64,000 nt of DNA from Pseudonocardia cypriaca. GTDB taxonomy: Bacteria > Actinomycetota > Actinomycetes > Mycobacteriales > Pseudonocardiaceae. This document shows, one piece after another, positions 32,514 to 41,135 of the stretch. Position 1 is the first letter of the stretch. Every line of letters begins with the position of its first letter. The notes under the pieces were generated by a model, which was given only the letters and a program-made list of their open reading frames with translations, searched no databases and had not been told where the DNA came from. The position numbers were made by a program, and so were the translations under genes. Where the stretch lies: assembly GCF_006717045.1 (NCBI RefSeq), contig NZ_VFPH01000003.1, forward strand, positions 1,302,001-1,366,000. The letters run 5' to 3'.

Positions 32514-33503
32514 ATGGAACCGCAGGTCAGGCTCTCGTTGCTGGATCGCTCCCGTACCCGCGCGGGCGAGCCGGACGCCGCGGCGCTGCGGCACACGGTC
32601 GAGCGGGCGCAGCGCGCCGAGCGGCTCGGCTACCACCGGTTCTGGGTTGCCGAGCACCACGCCGTCCCGGGCATCGCGAGCGGCAGCCCGCCGGTGCTGG
32701 TCGCAGCGGTCGCCGCCCGGACGGACCGGATCCGGGTCGGGTCGGGGGGCGTGATGCTGCCGAACCACCAGCCGCTGGTCGTCGCCGAGCAGTTCGCGAT
32801 GCTGGAGGCCCTCTTCCCGGGCCGGATCGACCTGGGTGTCGGCCGTTCGCTCGGCTTCACCCCGCCGGTGCGAGCAGCCCTGCGCCGTGCGGCCGATGCA
32901 CCGGACACCTTCGCCACCGATCTCGACGAGCTGCGCTCCTACCTCGAGGGCAGCGGCCCGGTCACGGCCCGCCCGCGGCTCGACCGCCCGGTTCCGGTGT
33001 TCGTGCTGGCCACGGGCCGCGGCCTCGCCGTGGCCGGTGACGCAGGCCTGCCGGTCGTGCTCGGTGGGCCCGTGCTGGACAGCGCGGACATCGGCGCAGC
33101 CCTGGACGACTACCGGGCGCGCGCCGAGGCCGCGGGCGGCCGCCCGTACGTCGTGGTCTCGCTCGACGTCCTGATCGCCGACTCGGTCGCCGGGGCCCGC
33201 GAGCTCGCACTCCCGGAGGCGTGGGCGCTCGCGGCGGCGCGCACCACCGGCCAGTTCCCGGCGCTGGAGCCGGTCGACCCGGACCGCGTGCTGTCCGAGC
33301 GGCAACGTGCAGTCGTGGAGGACGCCGTGGGCCGGACGGTGCACGGCGACGAGGCCACGGTCGCGGCCGAGCTCGGCGAGCTGTTCCACCGCACGGGCGC
33401 CGACGAGCTGCTCGCCTCCACGTCGACGTTCGACCTGGCCGCGCTACGCGAGTCCGACGCGCGGCTCGCGCGGTTGCTGACGTCCCGGACGACGTTCCGG
33501 TGA
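32514..33503 (+). CDS. LLM class flavin-dependent oxidoreductase (luciferase-like)
   Basis: 329-residue TIM-barrel flavoenzyme of the MsnO8/luciferase-like group. Opening VRLSLLDRSRT and GYHRFWVAEHHAVPGIASGSP (split over 39-59) are the family hallmarks; AVAARTDRIRVGSGGVMLPNH lines the flavin phosphate pocket. May use FMN or F420. Start ATG at 32514; an ATG at 32481 would add eleven Gly-rich residues. The promoter must lie in or before the repeat patch at 32341-32459. Confidence 0.85.
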   Translation: MEPQVRLSLLDRSRTRAGEPDAAALRHTVERAQRAERLGYHRFWVAEHHAVPGIASGSPPVLVAAVAARTDRIRVGSGGVMLPNHQPLVVAEQFAMLEALFPGRIDLGVGRSLGFTPPVRAALRRAADAPDTFATDLDELRSYLEGSGPVTARPRLDRPVPVFVLATGRGLAVAGDAGLPVVLGGPVLDSADIGAALDDYRARAEAAGGRPYVVVSLDVLIADSVAGARELALPEAWALAAARTTGQFPALEPVDPDRVLSERQRAVVEDAVGRTVHGDEATVAAELGELFHRTGADELLASTSTFDLAALRESDARLARLLTSRTTFR

Positions 33504-33507
33504 ACGT

Positions 33508-33544
33508 CCCGTCCCGCCCGGTGGGGAGCGCCGGGCGGGACGGG
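33508..33544. terminator. Bidirectional stem-loop between convergent genes
   Basis: CCCGTCCCGCCCGG (33508-33521) pairs perfectly with CCGGGCGGGACGGG (33531-33544) around a nine-base loop, between the LLM gene stop and the end of the GH16 gene. Confidence 0.7.
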
Positions 33545-33578
33545 GTGTTGGGGCGGTCGTGCAGTTGGTCCGAAAGAG

Positions 33579-34658
33579 CTAGCGGTAGATCCGCATGTAG
33601 TCGACCTGCATCTCGGTTGGCTTGGGCGAGCCGCCGTCGGGGAAGTAGTCGAGCTGGATCGTCGCGTGCATCCGGCCCGGCGGAAGGGTTTCCTCGTCGG
33701 TGCTCTCGAACCACTTCTGGCCGTCGATGTAGCCGGTTACCCGGCCGTCCACCCACTCGACCGCGTAGTTGTGCCACTGCGCGATGTCGATGGTCTTGGT
33801 CGCGTACTTCTGGTCGCTGCCGTAGTGCAGGAAGAACGAGACGTCGGGCGACGCGCTGGTCGTCTCGGCGAAGTCGATCTCGCCGTTCTCCTGACCGCCG
33901 CTCTCGCGCCAGAGGATCAGCACGGGGTGGTACTGGTCGTCGCCCTTGGGGAACCGGGCGCGCATCTCCCAGCGGCCGAAGCGCTGGTCCTCCTTCCAGG
34001 ACATGCCGCCGGTGTTGCCCTCGGAGTCGCCGCGGATGACGAGCACGCCGTTCTCGACGCTGATCGCGTCCGGCGTGCGGCGGCCCTGGCCGTCGTGCCC
34101 CTCGCCGTCGTAGGGGCTCCACTGCGGGCTCAGCCCGCCGTTGAACTCGTCGCCGCCCGCGCGGGTCCAGCCGTTCGCGGCCGCCGCCGACCGGCCCTCA
34201 CCCGCACCACCGCTCTTGCGGGGCGCTGCCGCCTGCTCGCCGGCGGCCGCCTTCCGCTCCGCGGCCTGGGGCTTGCTCGTGGCAGGCGGCTCGGTCGGCT
34301 CTGCGGCGGCCGGCGGTTCGGGGGTCGGCTCCGGGGTGACGGGCGGTGCCTGCGCGGGATCTGCGACGGCCGCGTTGTTGCTCAGCTGCTGGGCCGCGAG
34401 CGACGGGTCGTCGGAGGGCTGCGCGAGCGTGGCCACCAGCGTGGCGACCAGCATCACGAGGGCGCCGACCGCCATCGGCGCGAGCCGCCGGGTCGTGGAG
34501 TTCGTCCCGGGCGCGTCGGAGGTGACGACGGCCTCCGCGTGGCCGCGCGGGTGCCGGTGCCGGCCCGACGCGGTGACGGCGTCGCTGCCACGTTCGGCAG
34601 TGACCCGTTCGATCAGCTCAGTGGCTGAGCTGCCCACTGCGGAGGTTGTCCTTCGCAT
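33579..34658 (-). CDS. Membrane-anchored glycoside hydrolase family 16 protein
   Basis: 359 residues: cytosolic basic N-terminus (1-60), one membrane anchor (about 61-80), a Pro/Ala/Glu-rich linker (81-160) spanning the wall, and a GH16 beta-jelly-roll from about 163. The catalytic motif EIDFAE (260-265) provides nucleophile and acid/base glutamates; aromatic residues in GRWEMRARFPKGDDQYHP line the cleft. GH16 enzymes cut beta-1,3/1,4-glucans or galactans; on the outer face it could act on envelope or environmental polysaccharide. No secretion signal cleavage site is evident. Confidence 0.86.
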   Translation of the reverse strand: MRRTTSAVGSSATELIERVTAERGSDAVTASGRHRHPRGHAEAVVTSDAPGTNSTTRRLAPMAVGALVMLVATLVATLAQPSDDPSLAAQQLSNNAAVADPAQAPPVTPEPTPEPPAAAEPTEPPATSKPQAAERKAAAGEQAAAPRKSGGAGEGRSAAAANGWTRAGGDEFNGGLSPQWSPYDGEGHDGQGRRTPDAISVENGVLVIRGDSEGNTGGMSWKEDQRFGRWEMRARFPKGDDQYHPVLILWRESGGQENGEIDFAETTSASPDVSFFLHYGSDQKYATKTIDIAQWHNYAVEWVDGRVTGYIDGQKWFESTDEETLPPGRMHATIQLDYFPDGGSPKPTEMQVDYMRIYR

Positions 34659-34901
34659 GGGGCGGAACGATAGGGAGGGTGACGGCTCGTGATCGGAAAC
34701 CTGAGAGCTCGGGTTGCTCGTCCGCGCTGAGGGGTAGGTTGTGCGCGCCGGGCCGCACCCGATCGGGCGTGTTGTGCGCGCCTTGTACTCCGATCGGATT
34801 AATAGGGCTCTCAGCTGAGACCTGAGAACCGCGATTGCGGGGCTGATGTCGCTCCGTTAGCCGATTGTTACGAGGCGCCCACTGCGCAAAGGTGTCAGGC
34901 G
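34659..34901. other. Intergenic region with repeated short motifs
   Basis: 243 bases between divergent GH16 and response-regulator-like genes. GTTGTGCGCGCC occurs twice (about 34739 and 34769), and ACCTGAGA twice (about 34700 and 34825). The AT-richer TCGGATTAATAGGG at about 34793 may be a promoter. No gene seen. Confidence 0.4.
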
Positions 34902-35657
34902 ATGCTCCCCGCTGCTCCCCCGGGGGGTGCGTCCTCGTACACGTCGGCCGCCGTGTCGACGCGTGTGTCCGTGCCCCCGAACACGCTGCCCACCACGACC
35001 ACCACCAACCACGTACTACTGGCGTTGCCCCCGACCGCCGCGTCGGCCTCCGTGCTGCGCAGTCTCCGCTCCGAAGGCGTGTCGGTCAGCCCGGTGAGCG
35101 ACGGCATCGGCGTTCTCGACGCCGTCCGCAACCGCGATCCGGCTCTCGTCGTGCTCGACGTCGAGCTGCCCGGCCCGGACCAGGCGGCCGTGCTCGTCGC
35201 CGTGCAGACCGAGGCGCCCAACGTGCCGGTCATCGCCGTCACGCCCCGCGAGCGCAGGGTCGGCCTGCTCGGGCTCCTGCGCGGCGACCGCGACGACTTC
35301 CTGGTGCGCCCGTTCGCCGTCGACGAGCTGGCCGCCCGGATCCGGCTGCGCCTGCGGCTCGGCCCGGCCGTCGAGAACACCGTGCTGCGCCTCGGCGAGC
35401 TCGTGGTCGACACCGAGTTCGGAGACGTGAGCGTCGACGGGCAGTCGATTTCGCTGTCGCCCACCGAGTACGCGCTCCTGATGGCCCTCATCGCCGAGCC
35501 GGGCGAGGTGGTGCCCCCGCACCGGCTCGCCCGTGAGGTGTGGTCGGAGCCTGCGTCGCCCAACCTCGTGCAGGTGTACATCTCCTACCTGCGCCGCAAG
35601 ATCGGAGCGGAGCGCATCCGAACCGTCCGGGGTGAGGGTTACGTGCTCGAGGCCTGA
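34902..35657 (+). CDS. Orphan OmpR/PhoB-type response regulator with degenerate receiver
   Basis: 251 residues. Residues 38-150 resemble a receiver domain: the phospho-acceptor Asp86 (VVLDVELPG) and Thr114 (AVTPRE) remain, but the acidic pair at the end of strand 1 is replaced by LALPP and the conserved Lys by Arg136 (DDFLVRPF). Residues 155-251 are a complete winged helix (LSPTEYALLMALI; VQVYISYLRRKIG; RTVRGEGYVLEA). No sensor kinase is adjacent. It may work without phosphorylation. The start is uncertain because the first 35 residues are low-complexity Pro/Thr/Ser; a GTG near 34953 is an alternative. Confidence 0.8.
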   Translation: MLPAAPPGGASSYTSAAVSTRVSVPPNTLPTTTTTNHVLLALPPTAASASVLRSLRSEGVSVSPVSDGIGVLDAVRNRDPALVVLDVELPGPDQAAVLVAVQTEAPNVPVIAVTPRERRVGLLGLLRGDRDDFLVRPFAVDELAARIRLRLRLGPAVENTVLRLGELVVDTEFGDVSVDGQSISLSPTEYALLMALIAEPGEVVPPHRLAREVWSEPASPNLVQVYISYLRRKIGAERIRTVRGEGYVLEA

Positions 35658-35796
35658 TCGAGGCCATAACCGTTATCGAACACGGCCCGACCGGGTGGCA
35701 TCTGCGGTTGCCTAGTGCGACGGCGGTCACACCGTGCTACCCAGTGCTTACACACGAGCCGCGCGGCTGCGGCCCGGACGAGAGTCGGGAGCACGG

Positions 35797-36072
35797 ATGA
35801 CTGTTACGGGGATCATCACCGCCATCATCATCGGCGCCATCATCGGTTTCGTCGGCCGTCTCGTGGCGCCGGGGAAGCAGAACATCCCGATCTGGCTGAC
35901 CATCGTGGTCGGGATCGTGGCGGCCTTCATCGGCACCTGGATCGCCGGCCTGTTCAACGTCGCCGACACCGGCGGCATCGACTGGATCGAGCTGATCCTG
36001 CAGATCGTCGTGGCCGCGATCGGTGTCACGGTCGTCGCGGGCATCTACAGCAGGCGCGGCGTCACGCGCTGA
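35797..36072 (+). CDS. GlsB/YeaQ/YmgE family stress-associated membrane protein
   Basis: 91 residues with three membrane helices. Glycine-zipper pattern IITAIIIGAIIGFVGRLVAPG (helix 1 and following turn, split) is the family mark. Members are induced by envelope, osmotic or general stress in many bacteria; precise role unknown. ATG start with GTCGGGAG upstream. Ends before a strong bidirectional hairpin shared with hisC. Confidence 0.85.
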   Translation: MTVTGIITAIIIGAIIGFVGRLVAPGKQNIPIWLTIVVGIVAAFIGTWIAGLFNVADTGGIDWIELILQIVVAAIGVTVVAGIYSRRGVTR

Positions 36073-36087
36073 CCCCATACGTTCGCC

Positions 36088-36118
36088 GGCCCGGTCCCGA
36101 CCAGTTCGGGGCCGGGCC
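36088..36118. terminator. Bidirectional terminator hairpin
   Basis: GGCCCGGTCCCGA (36088-36100) pairs with TCGGGGCCGGGCC (36106-36118), one G-U wobble, five-base loop, between the convergent GlsB-type gene and hisC. Confidence 0.75.
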
Positions 36119-36131
36119 TCGTCCGTCCGGC

Positions 36132-37184
36132 CTACCCCTCGAACGCCATGGCGGCGGCGAGGAACGCGTCGTTCTCCTCGGGCGTGGAGACCGTGACGCG
36201 CACGCCGTCCGGGTGGAACGGGCGCACCACGACCTTGTGGTCGAGGCAGTGCGCCGCGAACGGCGCGGTGCGCTCGCCCAGCGCGAGCCACACGAAGTTG
36301 GCCTGCGTGGGCGGCACGGTGAAGCCGGCGGCGAGCAGGGCGTCCCGCACCCGCACCCGCTCCTCGATCACGCCGGCACAGCCCGCGAGCAGGGTCTCCT
36401 CGTCGTCGAGCGCGGCGACGGCGGCGGCCTGGGCGAGGGTGCTCACGCTGAACGGAGAGCTGACCTTGCGCAGCGCCGTCGCCACCTCCGGCGACCCGAT
36501 CGCGTACCCGACGCGCAGCGCGGCCAGCCGGTAGGCCTTCGAGAAGGTGCGGAGCACCACGAGGTTGGGGTGGGCGTCGATCAGGTCCATGCCGTCCACG
36601 GCGTCCGGGTCGGTGACGTACTCGTGGTACGCCTCGTCGAGCGCCACCAGCACGTTCTGCGGGACGGCCCCGAGCAACCGCTCCAGCTCCGCGCGGGTGA
36701 CCACGGTGCCCGTCGGGTTGTTCGGGCTGCAGACGAACACGAGCCGGGTGCGCGGCCCGACCGCGGCGGCCATCGCGTCGACGTCGTGGCGGAACTCGGC
36801 GTCGATCGGGACGGTGCGGATCGTGGCGCCGCCGATCTGGGTCACGATCGGGTACGCCTCGAACGAGCGCCAGGCGAACACGACCTCCTCCTCCGGCTCC
36901 CGGCAGGTGGCCTGCACGAGCTGCTGGCAGAGGCTCACGGAACCGCAGCCGACGGCGATCCGCTCGGCTGCGACGCCCCGGGCCTCCGCCAGCCGCGCCG
37001 TCAGGCCCGTGACGGCCAGGTCGGGGTAGCGGTTGCCGCTCGTCGCCGCCTCGGCGATGGCGGCCAACACCTTGGGGGTGGGCGGCAGTGCGACCTCGTT
37101 GCTCGCCAGCTTGATCGCACCCGGGATGGTCTTCCCGGGCACGTAGGCCGGCAGGGTGTCGAGGTCCGGGCGGATCTGCGTCAT
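36132..37184 (-). CDS. hisC: Histidinol-phosphate/aromatic aminotransferase
   Basis: 350-residue class I/II PLP aminotransferase. KLASNEVALPPTPKV near the N-terminus, VFVCSPNNPTGTVV (about 148-161) and the PLP-lysine segment RTFSKAYRLAALRVGYA are of the HisC type. A second HisC-like copy (Pat/HisC2) is common in actinobacteria and is used for aromatic amino acids; no his operon surrounds this gene, which favours that reading. Start ATG at 37184 has TACGGT seven bases upstream (leaderless). Divergent from the hydrolase gene. Confidence 0.86.
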   Translation of the reverse strand: MTQIRPDLDTLPAYVPGKTIPGAIKLASNEVALPPTPKVLAAIAEAATSGNRYPDLAVTGLTARLAEARGVAAERIAVGCGSVSLCQQLVQATCREPEEEVVFAWRSFEAYPIVTQIGGATIRTVPIDAEFRHDVDAMAAAVGPRTRLVFVCSPNNPTGTVVTRAELERLLGAVPQNVLVALDEAYHEYVTDPDAVDGMDLIDAHPNLVVLRTFSKAYRLAALRVGYAIGSPEVATALRKVSSPFSVSTLAQAAAVAALDDEETLLAGCAGVIEERVRVRDALLAAGFTVPPTQANFVWLALGERTAPFAAHCLDHKVVVRPFHPDGVRVTVSTPEENDAFLAAAMAFEG

Positions 37185-37197
37185 GAACGTCACCGTA
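37185..37197 (-). promoter_or_regulatory. Leaderless promoter -10 box of hisC
   Basis: Minus-strand TACGGT (37197-37192), GACGTTC, ATG. Confidence 0.5.
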
Positions 37198-37245
37198 ACC
37201 GTGCCCGAGGCCGCCGACTTCACCCAGCCGTGACACCCTGGTTCC

Positions 37246-37944
37246 ATGACCGAGATCCGCACCGAGACCGTCCCTCTGGTAGACGGCAGTGCGCTGCGAC
37301 TCACCGTCGCGGAGCCGGTCAGCGCGATCCGCGGGGGGATCGTGGTGCTGCACGAGGCACGGGGTGTCACCGACTCGGTACGCGGCATCGTGCAAGGCCT
37401 CGCCGCGGACGGCTGGCTCGCCGTCGCCCCACATCTCTACCACCGTGACGGTGCCGATGAGCTCGACGGCGCCGACGACGAGGTGCAGCAACAGGTCGAC
37501 CGGCTCGAGGGCGAGCAGGTGATGGCCGACACGGACACCGCGTTCGGCTGGCTCGCGGAGCGCGGCGTCACCCCCGACCGGATGGGGGTGCTCGGGTTCG
37601 ACCTGGGCGGTTCCGTCGCGCTGCTCGTGGCCGCCAAACGCACGCTCGGTGCCGCCGTCACGGTGGCGGGCGACCCGGTGCCGGCGAGCCCGGCCGGCGG
37701 GCTGCCCGCGCTGGTCGAAGCCGCTCCCGGCCTGACCTGCCCATGGCTGGGCATCTACGGCGAGGTCAACGGGGGCGGGCCCGACCCGGAGGTCGCCCGC
37801 CTGCGGGACGCCGCCGCGTCGTCGCAGGTCGCCACCGACGTCGTGGTCTACCCGCGCCGGGGCCACCGCTTCGACGACGACCCGGACGTGGCCGCGGCCG
37901 CCTGGCAGCGCACCCTGAACTGGTTCGACTCCCACCTGCGCTGA
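37246..37944 (+). CDS. Dienelactone hydrolase family protein with Asp at the nucleophile position
   Basis: 232-residue alpha/beta hydrolase of the dienelactone hydrolase family. The oxyanion-side Glu37 (LHEARGV) and catalytic His207 (RGHRFDDDP) are kept, but the nucleophile elbow reads GFDLGGS with Asp119 in place of the usual Cys or Ser. Asp nucleophiles occur in haloalkane dehalogenase and epoxide hydrolase relatives, so the protein may catalyse a different reaction or be inactive. ATG at 37246; CACCCT six bases upstream. Divergent from hisC with 61 bases between. Confidence 0.8.
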   Translation: MTEIRTETVPLVDGSALRLTVAEPVSAIRGGIVVLHEARGVTDSVRGIVQGLAADGWLAVAPHLYHRDGADELDGADDEVQQQVDRLEGEQVMADTDTAFGWLAERGVTPDRMGVLGFDLGGSVALLVAAKRTLGAAVTVAGDPVPASPAGGLPALVEAAPGLTCPWLGIYGEVNGGGPDPEVARLRDAAASSQVATDVVVYPRRGHRFDDDPDVAAAAWQRTLNWFDSHLR

Positions 37945-37993
37945 TCAGGGCGCCCTCTGGCGCGTCCGGCACCTCGGAATGCATGCTGCGCGT

Positions 37994-39955
37994 ATGACCG
38001 GCGCCGAGGCTCCCGACGTCCTGTGGACCCCCGATCCCGACCACCACGGCCGGCTGGCCGAGTTCACCGAGTGGGTGCGCGAGCACCGCGGCGTCGACGC
38101 TCCCGACTACGCCACGTTGCACGCCTGGTCGGTCGACGACCAAGAGGGTTTCTGGTCGGCGGTGGCCGAGTTCCTCGGCGTCCGGTTCCACGCGCAGCCG
38201 CGCGCCGTGCTCGGCCGCACCGAGATGCCCGGCGCCGAGTGGTTCCCGGGGGCCACGCTGAACTACGCGGAGCACGCGCTCGCCCCCGGCTCGGACGCCG
38301 ACCTCGCGGTCGTGTTCGTCCGCGAGGACGGTCTCGAGCGCGAGGTGACCCGCGGCGAGCTGCGCGACCTCGTCGGCCGGGCGCGCGCCGGGCTCGTGCG
38401 GGCCGGCGTCGGCCGGGGCGACCGGGTCGTCGCGCTGGCGGCCAACAGCGTGGAGACGCTCGCCGCCTTCCTCGCCGCGGCGAGCCTCGGGGCCATCTGG
38501 TCGTCGTGCTCACCGGACTTCGGCGCCCGGGCCGTGCGCGACCGGTTCGCCCAGATCGAGCCGACCGTCCTGCTGGCCGTCGACGGCTACGTCTACGGCG
38601 GCAAGCGGTTCGACGTCCGCAGCACCGTGCAGCAGCTGCGCGAGGAGCTGCCCACCCTCGCCACCACCGTGCTGGTGCCGTACCTGGACGAGGCCGCCAC
38701 GCTCGACGGCGCCGTCCCGTGGGCCGAGTTCACCGGCACGCCCGGTGAGCTGGCCTTCGAGCCGGTGCCGTTCGACCACCCGCTGTGGGTGCTCTACTCG
38801 TCCGGCACGACCGGCCTGCCGAAGGGCATCGTGCACGGCCACGGCGGGATCGTGCTGGAGCACCTCAAGGCGCTCGGGCTGCAGATGGAGCTCGGGCCGG
38901 GGGAGCGGTTCTTCTGGTTCACGACCACCGGCTGGATGATGTGGAACCTCCTCATCGGCGGCCTTCTCGTCGAGGCGACGGTGATCCTCTTCGACGGCAA
39001 CCCGGGCCACCCCGACCTGGGTGCGCTGTGGCGGCTCGCCGAGCGGCACCGGGTCACGTACTTCGGCACGTCCGCCCCGTTCATCCAGGCGAGCCTCAAG
39101 GCGGGGCTACGCCCGCGCGACCAGTTCGACCTCGGCTCGCTGCGCGCGCTCGGCTCCACCGGCGCACCGCTGTCCGTCGAGGGGTTCCGCTGGGTCGGCG
39201 AAGCGGTGGGCGAGCACGTGCAGATCTGCTCCGTGTCCGGCGGCACCGACGTGTGCGCCGCGTTCGTGGGGTCCGCGCCGAACCTGCCCGTGTGGCTGGG
39301 CGAGATCAGCTGCGCCTCGCTCGGCGCCGCCGTGGTCGCCTACGACGAGAAGGGCGAGGAGCTCGTCGACGAGGTGGGCGAGCTCGTGATCACCCGCCCG
39401 ATGCCGTCCATGCCGGTGATGTTCTGGAACGACCCCGACGGCACCCGCCTGCGTGAGGCTTACTTCGACGAGTTCCCGGGTGTGTGGCGCCACGGCGACT
39501 GGGTCCGCCGGACACCCCGCGGCTCCTTCGTCATCTACGGGCGCAGCGACTCCACGCTCAACCGCGGTGGCGTGCGCATGGGCACCGCCGACTTCTACGC
39601 CGTGGTCGAGGGCTTCGAGCAGGTGCTCGACTCGTTGGTGATCGACACCACCGAGCTCGGCGCCCGCGACGAGGGAGCCCTGCTCTGCTTCCTCGTCCTG
39701 GCCGAGGGCGCCACGCTCGAAGAGGTCGAGCCCGCCCTGCGCCGCGCCCTCCGCACCGAGCTCTCGCCCCGCCACGTCCCGGACCGGTTCGTGGCCGTCG
39801 AGGCGATCCCCCGCACCCTCAACGGGAAGAAGTGCGAGGTGCCGGTCAAGAAGATCCTCGCAGGCGTGTCGCCGGACCGGGCCGTGAGCCGCGGCGCCCT
39901 CCAGAACCCCGACGCGCTCGGCCCCTTCCTCGCCCTCGCCACCGGGGGGTCGTGA
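37994..39955 (+). CDS. aacS: Acetoacetyl-CoA synthetase
   Basis: 653 residues, the normal length. Adenylate-forming enzyme with P-loop motif LYSSGTTGLPKGIVH (about 263-277), the AACS-specific WFTTTGWMMWN and the C-terminal catalytic Lys in NGKKCEVPVKK. It activates acetoacetate with ATP and CoA, feeding ketone bodies into lipid or polyhydroxyalkanoate metabolism. ATG at 37994 fits a leaderless start (CATGCT six bases upstream); an ATG at 37979 adds five residues. Confidence 0.92.
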   Translation: MTGAEAPDVLWTPDPDHHGRLAEFTEWVREHRGVDAPDYATLHAWSVDDQEGFWSAVAEFLGVRFHAQPRAVLGRTEMPGAEWFPGATLNYAEHALAPGSDADLAVVFVREDGLEREVTRGELRDLVGRARAGLVRAGVGRGDRVVALAANSVETLAAFLAAASLGAIWSSCSPDFGARAVRDRFAQIEPTVLLAVDGYVYGGKRFDVRSTVQQLREELPTLATTVLVPYLDEAATLDGAVPWAEFTGTPGELAFEPVPFDHPLWVLYSSGTTGLPKGIVHGHGGIVLEHLKALGLQMELGPGERFFWFTTTGWMMWNLLIGGLLVEATVILFDGNPGHPDLGALWRLAERHRVTYFGTSAPFIQASLKAGLRPRDQFDLGSLRALGSTGAPLSVEGFRWVGEAVGEHVQICSVSGGTDVCAAFVGSAPNLPVWLGEISCASLGAAVVAYDEKGEELVDEVGELVITRPMPSMPVMFWNDPDGTRLREAYFDEFPGVWRHGDWVRRTPRGSFVIYGRSDSTLNRGGVRMGTADFYAVVEGFEQVLDSLVIDTTELGARDEGALLCFLVLAEGATLEEVEPALRRALRTELSPRHVPDRFVAVEAIPRTLNGKKCEVPVKKILAGVSPDRAVSRGALQNPDALGPFLALATGGS

Positions 39956-40009
39956 ACCCGCCGCACGGGCCCATGTACTCTGGTGAGCGCTGGAGGCCGA
40001 GAGGCCCCG

Positions 40010-40099
40010 GGAGGCTTCGCCTAGTCTGGTCTATGGCGCCGCACTGCTAATGCGGTTTGGGGTCACCCCCCATCCCGGGTTCAAATCCCGGAGCCTCCG
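40010..40099 (+). tRNA. tRNA-Ser (anticodon GCU)
   Basis: 90-base class II tRNA. Acceptor GGAGGCT pairs with AGCCTCC (40092-40098). Anticodon stem CCGCA/TGCGG with loop CTGCTAA gives GCU. Long variable arm and T arm with GTTCAAAT present; CCA not encoded. A TACTCT -10 box is at 39976-39981. Confidence 0.95.
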
Positions 40100-40157
40100 C
40101 GCTGGCGTGGCCGACTTCCGGGTCGGACACGGCATGAGGTACAACTGAACAGCACAC

Positions 40158-40230
40158 GCGCCCGTAGCTCAACGGATAGAGCATCTGACTACGGATCAGA
40201 AGGTTAGGGGTTCGAATCCCTTCGGGCGCA
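40158..40230 (+). tRNA. tRNA-Arg (anticodon ACG)
   Basis: 73 bases; acceptor GCGCCCG pairs with CGGGCGC (40223-40229), discriminator A. Anticodon stem TCTGA/TCAGA with loop CTACGGA gives ACG (first base read as inosine). CCA not encoded. Separate -10-like TACAAC at 40140-40145. Confidence 0.95.
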
Positions 40231-40239
40231 CTCGATCGA

Positions 40240-40276
40240 ATCTGGCCCTGACCGGCTCCAATGGTCAGGGCCAGAT
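40240..40276 (+). terminator. Rho-independent terminator of tRNA-Arg
   Basis: ATCTGGCCCTGACC (40240-40253) pairs perfectly with GGTCAGGGCCAGAT (40263-40276), nine-base loop, followed by CATTTCTAT. Confidence 0.85.
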
Positions 40277-40332
40277 CATTTCTATCGGCCTACCCGGGCG
40301 CCCGGCGCCGTCCCAGCATCTTGTTCAGGTCC

Positions 40333-41091
40333 TCACGGCGCCGCAGAACAACGCCGGCTCGGCGTCGGGCCGTCACGCATCGCCGCGTCGGCGGAGTCCA
40401 GCGTCCACCACCGGGAGCTCGCACGTGCCAGCGAAGTCTCGTGGTACTCCACCAGGAACACGCTGTCGGGCGTCAGGTCGACGAGGATGGCGTCCTGCAG
40501 CCCGCCGCCCCGGGTGATGGCGGCGATGGCGTGAGCGTCCACACCGTCGGCGTCGTCCACCTCGCCGAGGACCATGTAGGCGTCCGGGTCGGGGCCCATG
40601 CCGGGCGCGTGGTACTTGTGCCGGAACCCGTACCGCTCGAACTCGTAGCGCAGGTCGGCGAGTCGCATACTCGGGGCGCGGCCCAGCGGGGCCTCCCGGA
40701 CGGGCCAGCCGATCAGGACGATCTGCCGAGCGACGACACCGAGGGTCCGGTCGTGGAGCGATCTCCCTCGACTCGTGATCGTCCGTTCACCCGGCGAGAA
40801 CCCGCCGAACTGCAGCACGACGCGCTCGGACCGAAGTACGTCGAGCAGATGCCGGACGGCCTGCGCCAGGTGCGGCGCGACGCCGTTCTCCGCTGGTTGG
40901 TCCAGGCCCATGAGGGTCGCGTGGACGTCGTCCACCGCTCTCGGCCGAAATCGGGTGCCCAGCACGGACGAGGCCGCATCCTGTAGCGCGCGAACCGTCC
41001 TGTCCAGGCTCGCGGGCTTGGCCCCGTAGAACGCGACCAGGGTCGCCCGGTCGAGGTCGATCGGCAATGTCGTCACCTGCCCCGCCGCCAC
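40333..41091 (-). CDS. Uncharacterised protein, possible 2H phosphoesterase-like fold
   Basis: 252 residues, GTG start at 41091 (GTG at 41076 is an alternative giving VTTLPIDLD). Two HxT/S motifs typical in form of 2H phosphoesterases (2'-5' RNA ligase/LigT superfamily) are visible: HATL at 57-60 in DDVHATLMGL, and HETS at 217-220 in VEYHETSLARA. Between them are mixed strands and helices with a Tyr/His-rich stretch RYGFRHKYHAPG. I do not recognise a named family. It stands alone beside the tRNA pair, with the GH13 gene 45 bases beyond its start on the same strand, upstream in transcription order after reversal. If the assignment holds, it would act on 2',3'-cyclic nucleotides or RNA ends. 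Confidence 0.6.
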   Translation of the reverse strand: MAAGQVTTLPIDLDRATLVAFYGAKPASLDRTVRALQDAASSVLGTRFRPRAVDDVHATLMGLDQPAENGVAPHLAQAVRHLLDVLRSERVVLQFGGFSPGERTITSRGRSLHDRTLGVVARQIVLIGWPVREAPLGRAPSMRLADLRYEFERYGFRHKYHAPGMGPDPDAYMVLGEVDDADGVDAHAIAAITRGGGLQDAILVDLTPDSVFLVEYHETSLARASSRWWTLDSADAAMRDGPTPSRRCSAAP

Positions 41092-41135
41092 CGTGCGCCT
41101 TGCCCGCCGTCGGGCACGAACCCGTAGTCAAGAGG

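Noticed and set aside
35672..35698. GTTA-N17-GGGTGG upstream of the GlsB-type stress gene as a SigB-like promoter.
   Set aside because: Deviates from the GGGTAY consensus and lies about 100 bases from the start; not strong enough to call.
40010..40276. tRNA pair as an integration site of a genomic island.
   Set aside because: No integrase, no second copy of the tRNA 3' end found by eye in the window, and no change in gene type or composition beyond the tRNAs.
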